Source of the DNA: Croceibacterium_A sp039920345
Lineage (GTDB): Bacteria > Pseudomonadota > Alphaproteobacteria > Sphingomonadales > Sphingomonadaceae
Reading direction: 5' to 3'
Assembly: GCA_039920345.1 (NCBI GenBank)
Contig: JBDSDZ010000101.1
Location: 1 to 39,387, forward strand
Length of the DNA: 39,387 nt
Part shown: positions 18,337 through 25,288 of the stretch, in pieces
Position numbering within the stretch: position 1 is the stretch's first letter
Layout: every line of letters starts with the position of its first letter
Translations under genes and position numbers: made by a program
The notes under the pieces: generated by a model
The model's input: only the letters and a program-made list of their open reading frames with translations
Told to the model about the DNA's origin: nothing
The model's database searches: none

Positions 18337-19413
18337 TCACGGCAACATCATGGCGGAAGGCAGGGCAGCACCCAGTGTGCGCATGCTGCTGGTCTGCCCG
18401 GTCAGGATTGCACCGCTACCGCGGCCCACGGATTCAACCGTAACCGCCTTGCCCCGGCTGACCCGAACCATCGGGCCCGACGGGACCGCGGCGTAGACCG
18501 GGCCGCCGACTGCCGCAGCCGCAGGCGGGGTGCTCGGCCGCGGGATCGAGGTGCGCTGGAAGCGCGACACGTCCCCGCCAGTCACATAAGTCGAGGCACC
18601 ATCCTGCGGCCGGCTCGAAGCCATCCGCAGCAGGCGGTCTTCATCGGTCTTCGACGGATCGTTCGACAAGTCGACATCGCCAGACGCGATGGCCCGTTCA
18701 AGGTCGGTCTGGTTGTCGGCGATCGAGCGCAGCGTCAGGCTAAGCGAGCCAATCGTCTGGGCGACCGCGATCTTTTCGGCAATCCGGGGCGTGACTTCCA
18801 TTGTCACCGTGCGCACCGCGGTGACCACGGTCTTGCCGTCCTCCGAGGTGGTGCTTTCGGTTGCCTGGTCGGTCGCCAGAACGCGCAAGTTGCGCAGGAT
18901 CGTTTCAGTGGTCCGGAGCGCGGCGTCTTCGCTGCCGCCCGTAACGCTCGAGGTCAGCATCATGTCGACGTGATCGCCCGGGAAGATAAACCCGCCGACG
19001 CCGGTGTTGGCGGTCACTGGTACCGTCACGGCGCGCATGCCCGGGCCAAGCGCCGCTGCAAGGAAGCCGCGATCACCGGGACTCACCAGCGAACCCTGGG
19101 TCACCGGTTCACCAGCGGTCATCGAATGACGCACGACCGTGCCAAGCAGCTTGCTCATGTCGGCTTCGCCGTCGATGAAGTAGGCGTCCTGGACCATTTC
19201 CTGCGGCCACAGCTGGTAGCCGACCGCGTCTGCGGTAATAATGGTGCCGATCGGCAGGGCGCGCTTGGCCACCAGGACCTTGGGTCCCTGCGCGACCGGC
19301 GCAGCCTGCGATTCAGGAGCGGCCGCTCCGGCGAACATGCTCCGTGCAGCCATGGCGGTACCGATCGCGATGATCAGTGCCCCGAGCAGCAGAACCAGCT
19401 TCTTCCTGTCCAT
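18337..19413 (-). CDS. cpaB: Tad pilus assembly protein CpaB (RcpC-type, SAF domain)
   Basis: A 358-residue protein with an N-terminal membrane anchor (about 6-27), a SAF domain (about 45-110, beginning VLVAKRALPIGTIITAD), and an RcpC/CpaB domain with MRAVTVPVTANTGVGGFIFP followed by GDHVDMMLT. A proline/alanine-rich linker and a C-terminal tail follow. CpaB is a periplasmic partner of the secretin and may contact peptidoglycan through the SAF domain. The ATG at 19413 has AAGGGACGAG upstream. It stands between cpaA and cpaC, separated from each by about 74 bases that contain inverted repeats. Confidence 0.93.
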   Translation of the reverse strand: MDRKKLVLLLGALIIAIGTAMAARSMFAGAAAPESQAAPVAQGPKVLVAKRALPIGTIITADAVGYQLWPQEMVQDAYFIDGEADMSKLLGTVVRHSMTAGEPVTQGSLVSPGDRGFLAAALGPGMRAVTVPVTANTGVGGFIFPGDHVDMMLTSSVTGGSEDAALRTTETILRNLRVLATDQATESTTSEDGKTVVTAVRTVTMEVTPRIAEKIAVAQTIGSLSLTLRSIADNQTDLERAIASGDVDLSNDPSKTDEDRLLRMASSRPQDGASTYVTGGDVSRFQRTSIPRPSTPPAAAAVGGPVYAAVPSGPMVRVSRGKAVTVESVGRGSGAILTGQTSSMRTLGAALPSAMMLP

Positions 19414-19437
19414 GGTGCGTCTCGTCCCTTAAATGGT

Positions 19438-19465
19438 CGTAAGCGATTGATTGACGCTGCTTACG
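19438..19465 (-). repeat. Inverted repeat between cpaA and cpaB
   Basis: CGTAAGC (19438-19444) and GCTTACG (19459-19465) are perfect 7-base arms around a 14-base centre, lying in the gap upstream of cpaB. It could be an mRNA hairpin or a regulator site for a promoter in front of cpaB. No convincing -35/-10 pair is visible. Confidence 0.4.
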
Positions 19466-19487
19466 GTCCGAATGGTTAAAATCGGGT

Positions 19488-19976
19488 TCAACCGAAAACG
19501 GCTGTCGAAGCGGCAGGAAGGTAACTGGTGCCCAGCACCCACAGTCCCGCCATTGAAATGGCCACCCCGTATGGGATGGTTAGCTTGTCGCGCTGGCGGC
19601 GCATCAGGTGCCACGCGCCGAAACCCAGCGTCAGCACGCCGCCCAGCAGCGACATCATGATGATCAGTTTCAGAAACGAGTCCGGCGGGATCCACAGCGC
19701 CAGGCCGGTCAGCAATTTGACGTCGCCGCCGCCCATGGCCCTGATCGCGAACAGCACGGAGAGCACGGCAAAGGTTACCACTGCTACGCCAAGCTGCAGC
19801 GCCATACCCGGCCACAGGTCAAGTCCGCTGGCCCACCAGAAGAAAGGCGCGCCCAGGGCAATGCCGGCATTGAGCCAGTTGCCGATGTGACGGCTGCGCA
19901 AGTCGGTGAACGCGGCAACGAGCAGCGCAATTGCCAACGCGGCGAGCAGGCCATACTTGATTGGATCGTCCAGCAT
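19488..19976 (-). CDS. cpaA: Prepilin peptidase CpaA (A24 family)
   Basis: A 162-residue membrane aspartic peptidase of the short TadV/CpaA type, lacking the N-terminal methylase domain of PilD. It cleaves the leader of Flp prepilins at the inner membrane. The two catalytic aspartates are D25 in FTDLRSRHIGNWL and D85 in the GxGD motif (GGGDVKL). Around six membrane segments are apparent. The gene is first in the visible tad run, and its start is divergent from the alpha/beta hydrolase gene. The flp pilin gene, which often precedes cpaA, is not present here. Confidence 0.92.
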   Translation of the reverse strand: MLDDPIKYGLLAALAIALLVAAFTDLRSRHIGNWLNAGIALGAPFFWWASGLDLWPGMALQLGVAVVTFAVLSVLFAIRAMGGGDVKLLTGLALWIPPDSFLKLIIMMSLLGGVLTLGFGAWHLMRRQRDKLTIPYGVAISMAGLWVLGTSYLPAASTAVFG

Positions 19977-20039
19977 CTTAACCCCGAAATCCCGGGCTCA
20001 GTGCTAGCGATCATGACTTACCAAATAGTAACCAAGCAC

Positions 20040-20045
20040 AGGAGG
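20040..20045 (+). promoter_or_regulatory. Perfect Shine-Dalgarno AGGAGG before an ATT start codon
   Basis: AGGAGG lies five bases before ATT at 20051, in the frame of the alpha/beta hydrolase. In that frame no ATG, GTG or TTG occurs between the stop at 19979-19981 and the TTG at 20198, so this site decides the start. Confidence 0.6.
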
Positions 20046-20050
20046 CCGGT

Positions 20051-21019
20051 ATTATCCAAGCGATCAAGCCGCAGGCGGCGTTCGATCGCAGGACAATTCC
20101 GCCCGGTGCCAGGGAGCAGCGGTGGCGGGCGCCCGACGGCCATGAAATCCGCCAGCTGGACGGTGCCGAACCCGCCGCCTCGCCGCGCGGAAACCTGTTG
20201 TTCCTGACCGGCCGCGGCGATTTCTACGAAAAGTATCTCGAAAGTTTCGACCACTGGCGGCGGCAGGGCTGGCGGGTAACCGCGATCGACTGGCGCGGCC
20301 AGGCCGGATCGGGCCGGTTGGGCGCAGACGCGGTCACCGGCCATGTCGATGATTTCGCAACCTGGACCGCCGACCTGGCGGCGTTCTGGCGCCATTGGGC
20401 TGCCGGGCGCAGTGGCCCGCTGGTGCTGGTTGGCCATTCGATGGGGGGCCACCTTGCCTTGCGCGCGGCGGCGGAAGGGGCGCTCGCCCCCGCTCCAGCG
20501 GCGCTCGTGCTCTCGGCACCCATGCTCGACGTGCTGCCCGAACGCGTGCCGCTGGCGCTGCGCCGGTTGGCCGCCAACGCCATGTGCGCACTCGGCGATG
20601 TCCGCCGCCCGGCGTGGAAATGGAGCGAGCGGCCGGGCGAGGTGCCCGCCTTCCGCCAGAAGTTGCTGACGCATGACGATGCGCGCTATGCCGATGAACT
20701 GGCGTGGCGCGCCCAGCGTCCGGAACTGGCGATGGGGCCGGGGAGCTGGGGCTGGGTCAGGCAATCGCTGGCCTCGATCTATTGGCTTGCGCGGCGTGGG
20801 CTACTCGAGTCAGTCACGCTCCCGATATTCCTGTTTGCAACGACCGCCGACCGGTTGGTGGGGGTGCAGGCGATTCGCCGCGCGGAGGCGCGTCTGCCGC
20901 TCGTCCAGTCTTTGTGGTTCGGCGGTGAGGCGGCGCACGAAATCTTGCGCGAAGTGGATGCAGTGCGCGACCGGGCGCTCGCCGCGATCGACGCCTTCCT
21001 TGAAAGCGTAACGGCTTGA
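20051..21019 (+). CDS. Alpha/beta hydrolase (lysophospholipase/PldB-like), probable ATT start
   Basis: A protein of about 322 residues in the serine aminopeptidase S33/lysophospholipase group. The nucleophile elbow GHSMGG has its serine near residue 130; the likely acid is the Asp in TTADRLV (about 267) and the base the His in GEAAHEIL (about 296). The strand GNLLFLTGRGDFYEKY and DWRGQAGSGR fit the family's first half. The usual start codons would remove the first strand: TTG at 20198 lies within it. Coding-quality sequence (FDRRTIPPGAREQRWRAPDG) continues upstream to ATT at 20051, five bases after AGGAGG, which I take as the start. ATC at 20054 or a sequencing error are alternatives. Substrate unknown. 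The FAD oxidoreductase gene overlaps its stop. Confidence 0.8.
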   Translation: MIQAIKPQAAFDRRTIPPGAREQRWRAPDGHEIRQLDGAEPAASPRGNLLFLTGRGDFYEKYLESFDHWRRQGWRVTAIDWRGQAGSGRLGADAVTGHVDDFATWTADLAAFWRHWAAGRSGPLVLVGHSMGGHLALRAAAEGALAPAPAALVLSAPMLDVLPERVPLALRRLAANAMCALGDVRRPAWKWSERPGEVPAFRQKLLTHDDARYADELAWRAQRPELAMGPGSWGWVRQSLASIYWLARRGLLESVTLPIFLFATTADRLVGVQAIRRAEARLPLVQSLWFGGEAAHEILREVDAVRDRALAAIDAFLESVTA

Positions 21020-22113
21020 GCGAGATTTACGACATTGCTGTGATTGGCGCCGGCATGGCCGGGGCAAGCCTTGCGGCCGAGCTGGCGCCGCACGCCAGCG
21101 TGCTGATTGCCGAAGCCGAAGCCGTGCCCGGATATCATGCCACCGGCCGCTCGGCGGCGTTTTGGGAGGAGTGCTATGGCGGGCCCGAGGTGGTCCCGCT
21201 CACGCTCGCATCCGGGCCCTATTTGCGCGAACTTGGGATGCTGTCACCGCGCGGCGCGCTCTATATCGCCAAAGCCGATAGCGAGGCCGAAGTTGCCGCC
21301 TTCATCGAGCGGTTCGCCGATAGCGGCGTCCAGATCGATCGGCTTGGGCGGGCGGCGCTCGAACAGCGCGTGCCGGGCATAAAGCCGGTGTGGGTTCACG
21401 CCATTGCCGAGCCAGCCTGCGCGGATATCGATGTCGCCGCGCTCCACCAGCACTACCTCTCACGGGCCAAGCGAGCGGGGTCCACACTGCGGGTCAACTG
21501 CCGGCTCGAGCATGCCGAGCGTGAAGGCGACGGCTGGCGCCTGTCGTCCGGTCCGGCAGGCGAAGTGCGCGCACGTGTGCTCGTCAACGCAGCGGGCGCC
21601 TGGGCGGACGAGCTGGCCGCGCTGGCAGGCGCGCAGGCGCTCGGTATCACGCCGTTTCGCCGGACTGTGGCGCAGTTGCGGACCGTCCCCGCGCCGCCCG
21701 CCGACCTTCCGCTAGTGCTCGATCTGGGCGGCCAGTTCTACTTCAAGCCCGAGCACGGCAAGCTGTGGCTCAGCCCGCATGACGAAACGCCAAGCCCGCC
21801 GTGCGATGCCGCGCCAGAGGAACTGGATCTGGCGCTCGCGATCGACCGGTTCGAACAGGTGGTGGACTGGCGCGTCGCGGCGGTCGAACACAAGTGGGCC
21901 GGGCTGCGCAGCTTCGCGCCCGACCGGCTGCCCGTCTATGGCTTCGATGCGCTTCGCGAGGGGCTGTTCTGGTTTGCCGGGCAAGGCGGCTTCGGCATCC
22001 AGACCGCGCCCGCTGCCGCCCGCCTTGGCGCGCAGCTTTTGCTCGGGCTTGGCCGCGATGAAATGACCGAAAAGCTGGACGAAACGCTCTACGCCCCGGC
22101 CCGGTTCAGCTAG
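21016..22113 (+). CDS. FAD-dependent oxidoreductase, DAO family (D-arginine dehydrogenase-like)
   Basis: A 365-residue flavoprotein of the D-amino-acid oxidase superfamily. The dinucleotide motif GAGMAGAS is at 11-18, followed by the acidic end of strand two. HATGRSAAFW and ITPFRRTVAQLR resemble the D-arginine dehydrogenase (DauA) and glycine-oxidase group. The C-terminal FWFAGQGGFGIQTAPA is the family's FAD-contacting end. It probably oxidises a D-amino or imino acid and passes electrons to a quinone, but the substrate is inferred. The start is TTG at 21016, overlapping the hydrolase stop as TTGA, so translation is coupled. The gene ends tail to tail with rnhA, sharing CTAG. Confidence 0.85.
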   Translation: MSEIYDIAVIGAGMAGASLAAELAPHASVLIAEAEAVPGYHATGRSAAFWEECYGGPEVVPLTLASGPYLRELGMLSPRGALYIAKADSEAEVAAFIERFADSGVQIDRLGRAALEQRVPGIKPVWVHAIAEPACADIDVAALHQHYLSRAKRAGSTLRVNCRLEHAEREGDGWRLSSGPAGEVRARVLVNAAGAWADELAALAGAQALGITPFRRTVAQLRTVPAPPADLPLVLDLGGQFYFKPEHGKLWLSPHDETPSPPCDAAPEELDLALAIDRFEQVVDWRVAAVEHKWAGLRSFAPDRLPVYGFDALREGLFWFAGQGGFGIQTAPAAARLGAQLLLGLGRDEMTEKLDETLYAPARFS

Positions 22114-22544
22114 CGCGCGGCCTCGGCGGCAGCGCTGGCGATTTGGTCAACCCGCTCGTTCTCGGCATGGCCGTCATGGCCCCGGACCCACTGCCAGGTG
22201 ACCCGGTGCGGGGCGACGGCGGCGATCAGTTGGTGCCACAGGTCTTCGTTGCGAACCGGCTTCTTGCTGGCATTGATCCAGCCCTTGCGCTGCCACCCGG
22301 CAACCCACTTGGTTATCCCGTCGATGACATAACGGCTGTCCGAATGTACGGCGACGTCGCACGGTTCGATCAGTGCCTCGAGCGCCCTGATCACGGCGGT
22401 CATTTCCATCCGGTTGTTGGTGGTGTGGGCTTCGCCGCCGCTCAGCTCCTTTTCGTGCGCGCCCATCCGCAAAAGCACGCCCCAGCCGCCGGGTCCAGGA
22501 TTGCCCTTGCAGGCGCCGTCGGTGAAAATCTCTACCTTTTTCAT
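22110..22544 (-). CDS. rnhA: Ribonuclease HI
   Basis: A 144-residue RNase HI, which degrades the RNA strand of RNA-DNA hybrids with Mg2+. The four catalytic acids are present: D9 in FTDGACKGNPGPGGWG, E47 in NNRMEMTA, D69 in VHSDSRYV and D133 in ENERVDQIA. The flexible-loop histidine is in RGHDGHAENE (about 123-126). The basic handle region KWVAGWQRKGWINASKKPV is intact. Length is standard. It is the third gene after ispH and thrB, 14 bases from thrB. Its stop overlaps that of the convergent oxidoreductase gene. Confidence 0.96.
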   Translation of the reverse strand: MKKVEIFTDGACKGNPGPGGWGVLLRMGAHEKELSGGEAHTTNNRMEMTAVIRALEALIEPCDVAVHSDSRYVIDGITKWVAGWQRKGWINASKKPVRNEDLWHQLIAAVAPHRVTWQWVRGHDGHAENERVDQIASAAAEAAR

Positions 22545-22558
22545 CGCGCTGCCATGCC

Positions 22559-23542
22559 TCAGGCGGCGGCTGTGCGAAAGGCCCCTGCGCCGCTCTTGCG
22601 ATAGAATTCCAGCCGCCGGGCAAATTGCCGCGGGTCCTTGCGGGTAACCAGCGCACCCGCCGGTGTGTGCAGCCAGTCGTACGCCCGCGTAGCGAGGAAG
22701 CGCAGGCAGGCGCCGCGCGCCAGGATGGGCAAGGCGTTCAGCTCGGCCTCCGACAGCGGCCGACGTTCGCCGTAACCCGCCAGCATTTCCTCGGCGATAC
22801 CGGGCCGGAAGGCGCCGTCACGGCCAAAACACCACGCGGCATGAGTTACGGCCAGATCGTAGGCCGTCAGGTCGGTGCAGGCGAAATAGAAATCGATCAG
22901 TCCGGTGACCCGGTCACCCAGCAGCAGCACGTTGTCGGGAAACAGGTCAGCGTGGATGACCGAGCGGGGCAGATCCTGCGGCCAGTTGGCGGCGAGGTAA
23001 TCCAGCTCCTGCCCAACCATCGCCGGCAGTCCAGGGTCGATCGACGCCAGCCCATCGTTGCCGCAACCGCCGAACAGCTCTCGCCAGTGCGGCAGCGCCA
23101 TGGTGTTGGTTCGCTCGCCGCTGAAACTGGACCCGGCAACGTGTATGCCCGCCAGCGCTTCACCCACCGCGCGCGCCTGCGCCTCGCTGGGCACGTCCAC
23201 CGAAACACCGGGCAGGAATTCGATCAGTGCCACCGCCTTACCGCCAATCGGGCGAAAGGCCGCGCCATCTCGGTCATGGATCGTGCGCGGAACCGGGCTG
23301 CCGCTGGCGGCCAGGTGGTCGAGTAGGCCCAGGAAGAATGGCAAGTCGCCGGTCGCAACGCGCGCTTCGTACATCGTCAGGATAAAGCGCGTGCCCGATC
23401 CCGCGCTGCCCGTCGTCTCGACCAGCCAGTTGGAATTGGAAACGCCCTCGGCAATGCCCTTGGCCGAAACCAGGCTGCCGACATCATAGTGTGCAATCAG
23501 CGCGGCGAGATCATCCGCGGTCAACGCGGTATAGACCGCCAC
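22559..23542 (-). CDS. thrB: Homoserine kinase (APH-fold, ThrB2 type)
   Basis: A 327-residue protein of the aminoglycoside-phosphotransferase fold, the form of homoserine kinase found in many alphaproteobacteria instead of the GHMP-type ThrB. It phosphorylates homoserine in threonine biosynthesis. The kinase catalytic loop HADLFPDN is at 197-204 (D199), and the metal-binding IDFYF is at 216-220 (D217). The N-terminal text GVSNSNWLVET and FILTMYE is characteristic of this family. It lies four bases after ispH and 14 before rnhA, the usual sphingomonad arrangement. The start is ATG at 23542. Other threonine-biosynthesis genes are not adjacent. Confidence 0.93.
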   Translation of the reverse strand: MAVYTALTADDLAALIAHYDVGSLVSAKGIAEGVSNSNWLVETTGSAGSGTRFILTMYEARVATGDLPFFLGLLDHLAASGSPVPRTIHDRDGAAFRPIGGKAVALIEFLPGVSVDVPSEAQARAVGEALAGIHVAGSSFSGERTNTMALPHWRELFGGCGNDGLASIDPGLPAMVGQELDYLAANWPQDLPRSVIHADLFPDNVLLLGDRVTGLIDFYFACTDLTAYDLAVTHAAWCFGRDGAFRPGIAEEMLAGYGERRPLSEAELNALPILARGACLRFLATRAYDWLHTPAGALVTRKDPRQFARRLEFYRKSGAGAFRTAAA

Positions 23543-23546
23543 CGCG

Positions 23547-24521
23547 CTATTCCGTCAGTTGCCGGGGCAGCTTGAAGACCATCTTTTCGTCGGCACTGGC
23601 CAGCGTGTGTTCTTCCACCTCGCGCCATTGCGCCAGCTGGTCGATCACTTCGCGCACCAGCAGTTCGGGCGCCGAAGCTCCGGCGGTCAGGCCTAATGTG
23701 CCCACGCCTTCGAGCCACGCGGGGTCGATATCCGATGCCCGCTGGATCAATTTCGCCTCGGTGCCGCAGCGCTGCGCCACTTCGACCAGCCGCAGCGAGT
23801 TGGACGACTGGGGCGAACCGATCACCAGCACCAGGTCGCAGCTCGGCGCGATCTGCTTGACCGCCTTCTGCCGGTTGGAGGTTGCGTAACAGATGTCTTC
23901 CGCCTTGGGGCCGACGATAGCGGGATATCTGGCCTTGAGCGCGCCGAGCACTTGCGCGGTGTCATCCACCGACAGCGTGGTCTGGGTCAGGAAAGCCAGC
24001 GCTGCATCCGGTGCAAACGTCAGCGCGTCGACATCGGCGACCGTTTCGACCAGCGTCATGCGGCCTTCGGGCACCTGGCCCTGCGTGCCGATTACCTCGG
24101 GATGGCCGCGATGGCCGACGAACACGATGTGGCGCCCGGCCTCGATCTGCCGTTCCGCCTGACGGTGGACCTTGCTGACCAGCGGGCAGGTAGCATCGAG
24201 GTAATCGAGCCCGCGCCGCTGGGCTTCTGCGGGCACGGCCTTGGGCACGCCGTGGGCACTGAATACCACCGGCACCCCTTCGGGCACTTCGTCCAGTTCT
24301 TCGACGAACACCGCGCCCTTCGCCTTGAGCCCGTCGACCACGAATTTGTTGTGCACGATCTCGTGCCGCACATAAACCGGCGCGCCATACCGTTCGAGCG
24401 CGCGGTCGACGATTTCGATCGCCCGATCAACCCCGGCGCAAAAGCCGCGCGGGGCCGCAATAAGCACCTGCAGCGGCAATTTCGTAGCGGCGACGGGCGA
24501 AGTCTGAAAGGGGGCGTTCAT
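23547..24521 (-). CDS. ispH: 4-hydroxy-3-methylbut-2-enyl diphosphate reductase
   Basis: A 324-residue iron-sulfur enzyme catalysing the last step of the MEP isoprenoid pathway, reducing HMBPP to IPP and DMAPP. The three cluster cysteines are C28 in PRGFCAGVDRAI, C112 in DATCPLVSKVH and C211 in EDICYATSNRQ. The substrate-contacting GHRGHPEVIGTQGQ and SAHGVPKAV segments are present. The N-terminus has about 15 extra residues before the first strand. It leads the ispH-thrB-rnhA group and is divergent from the lipoprotein gene at 24598. Confidence 0.96.
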   Translation of the reverse strand: MNAPFQTSPVAATKLPLQVLIAAPRGFCAGVDRAIEIVDRALERYGAPVYVRHEIVHNKFVVDGLKAKGAVFVEELDEVPEGVPVVFSAHGVPKAVPAEAQRRGLDYLDATCPLVSKVHRQAERQIEAGRHIVFVGHRGHPEVIGTQGQVPEGRMTLVETVADVDALTFAPDAALAFLTQTTLSVDDTAQVLGALKARYPAIVGPKAEDICYATSNRQKAVKQIAPSCDLVLVIGSPQSSNSLRLVEVAQRCGTEAKLIQRASDIDPAWLEGVGTLGLTAGASAPELLVREVIDQLAQWREVEEHTLASADEKMVFKLPRQLTE

Positions 24522-24531
24522 CGGGCTCGCT

Positions 24532-24564
24532 CTAGCTGTTGTCGCTCCGCAGCGAAAGAGCTAG
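24532..24564. repeat. Nested inverted repeat between ispH and the lipoprotein gene
   Basis: CTAGCT (24532-24537) and AGCTAG (24559-24564) enclose TCGCT/AGCGA (24542-24546 with 24551-24555). It lies in the 76-base divergent gap and could serve as an operator for either gene. There is no other support. Confidence 0.25.
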
Positions 24565-24597
24565 GGCCGCTGCGCTCTGTTTGGACAAGGGACTTCG

Positions 24598-25248
24598 ATG
24601 ATCGCTCGTAAGGCACTATTTGCCGTCACTGCCGCTGCCGCAGCCCTTTCCGGGTGCGGCAAGACCGGCGATATCGTCGTCGAACAGGGCGTTGGCATTA
24701 CCGCGCTGCGCAGCGCCTGCCCGTCGGTTGGCGTGCCCTACTTCACCGGCGATGTTACCCTGTTCAACCCGGCCGATGCGCGCACGCAGGACGCGCTCGA
24801 CGTGACCGCCACGATGACCAACGTGCGCAGCCAGTGCAATGACACCGGCGAGCAGGTCTATACCACCGCGACGTTCGATGTCCTCGCCCAGCGGCGTGAC
24901 GTGCGCGGCGCCCGGTCAATCACGCTACCCTACTTCTCGACCGTGGTGCGCGGCGGAACCGCGGTCATTTCCAAGCGAATCGGCCAGGTAACGGTCAATT
25001 TTGCCGATGGTCAGGAACGCGCCCAGGCCAGCGGCAGCGCTGCCGCCTATGTCAACCGCGCCGCGGCAACGCTGCCTGACGACATTCGCGAGCGGATCAC
25101 CCGCCGCCGCCGTTCGGGCGAGGACGATGCCGCAGTCGATCCGCTGACCGAACCGGAAGTGCGTGCCGCCGTGGCCCGTTCGACCTTCGAACTGCTGGTC
25201 GGTTTCCAGCTGAGCGACGACGAACTGGCCTACAACGCCACGCGCTGA
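24598..25248 (+). CDS. Conserved lipoprotein of unknown function
   Basis: A 216-residue protein with a lipoprotein signal ending LSGC at residue 20, followed by GKTGDIVV. The body is rich in small and polar residues, with beta-prone segments such as VPYFTGDVTLF and ITLPYFSTVVRGG, then a basic-acidic region RRRRSGEDD near 178-187. I do not recognise a family; similar-looking proteins are annotated as hypothetical in sphingomonads. Start is ATG at 24598 with AAGGGA upstream. It is probably anchored in the outer or inner membrane facing the periplasm. The stop lies 40 bases before argS, with a strong GC hairpin between. Confidence 0.8.
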   Translation: MIARKALFAVTAAAAALSGCGKTGDIVVEQGVGITALRSACPSVGVPYFTGDVTLFNPADARTQDALDVTATMTNVRSQCNDTGEQVYTTATFDVLAQRRDVRGARSITLPYFSTVVRGGTAVISKRIGQVTVNFADGQERAQASGSAAAYVNRAAATLPDDIRERITRRRRSGEDDAAVDPLTEPEVRAAVARSTFELLVGFQLSDDELAYNATR

Positions 25249-25257
25249 ACCTTCCCC

Positions 25258-25287
25258 GCGCGCGCCAAACGCGCTAACGGCGCGCGC
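25258..25287 (+). promoter_or_regulatory. GC hairpin abutting the argS start codon
   Basis: GCGCGCGCC (25258-25266) and GGCGCGCGC (25279-25287) form a perfect nine-pair stem of only G-C pairs with a 12-base loop. It begins 9 bases after the lipoprotein stop, and its 3' arm ends one base before the argS ATG. It may end the lipoprotein transcript, limit argS translation, or both. No Shine-Dalgarno is visible for argS. Confidence 0.5.
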
Positions 25288-25288
25288 C

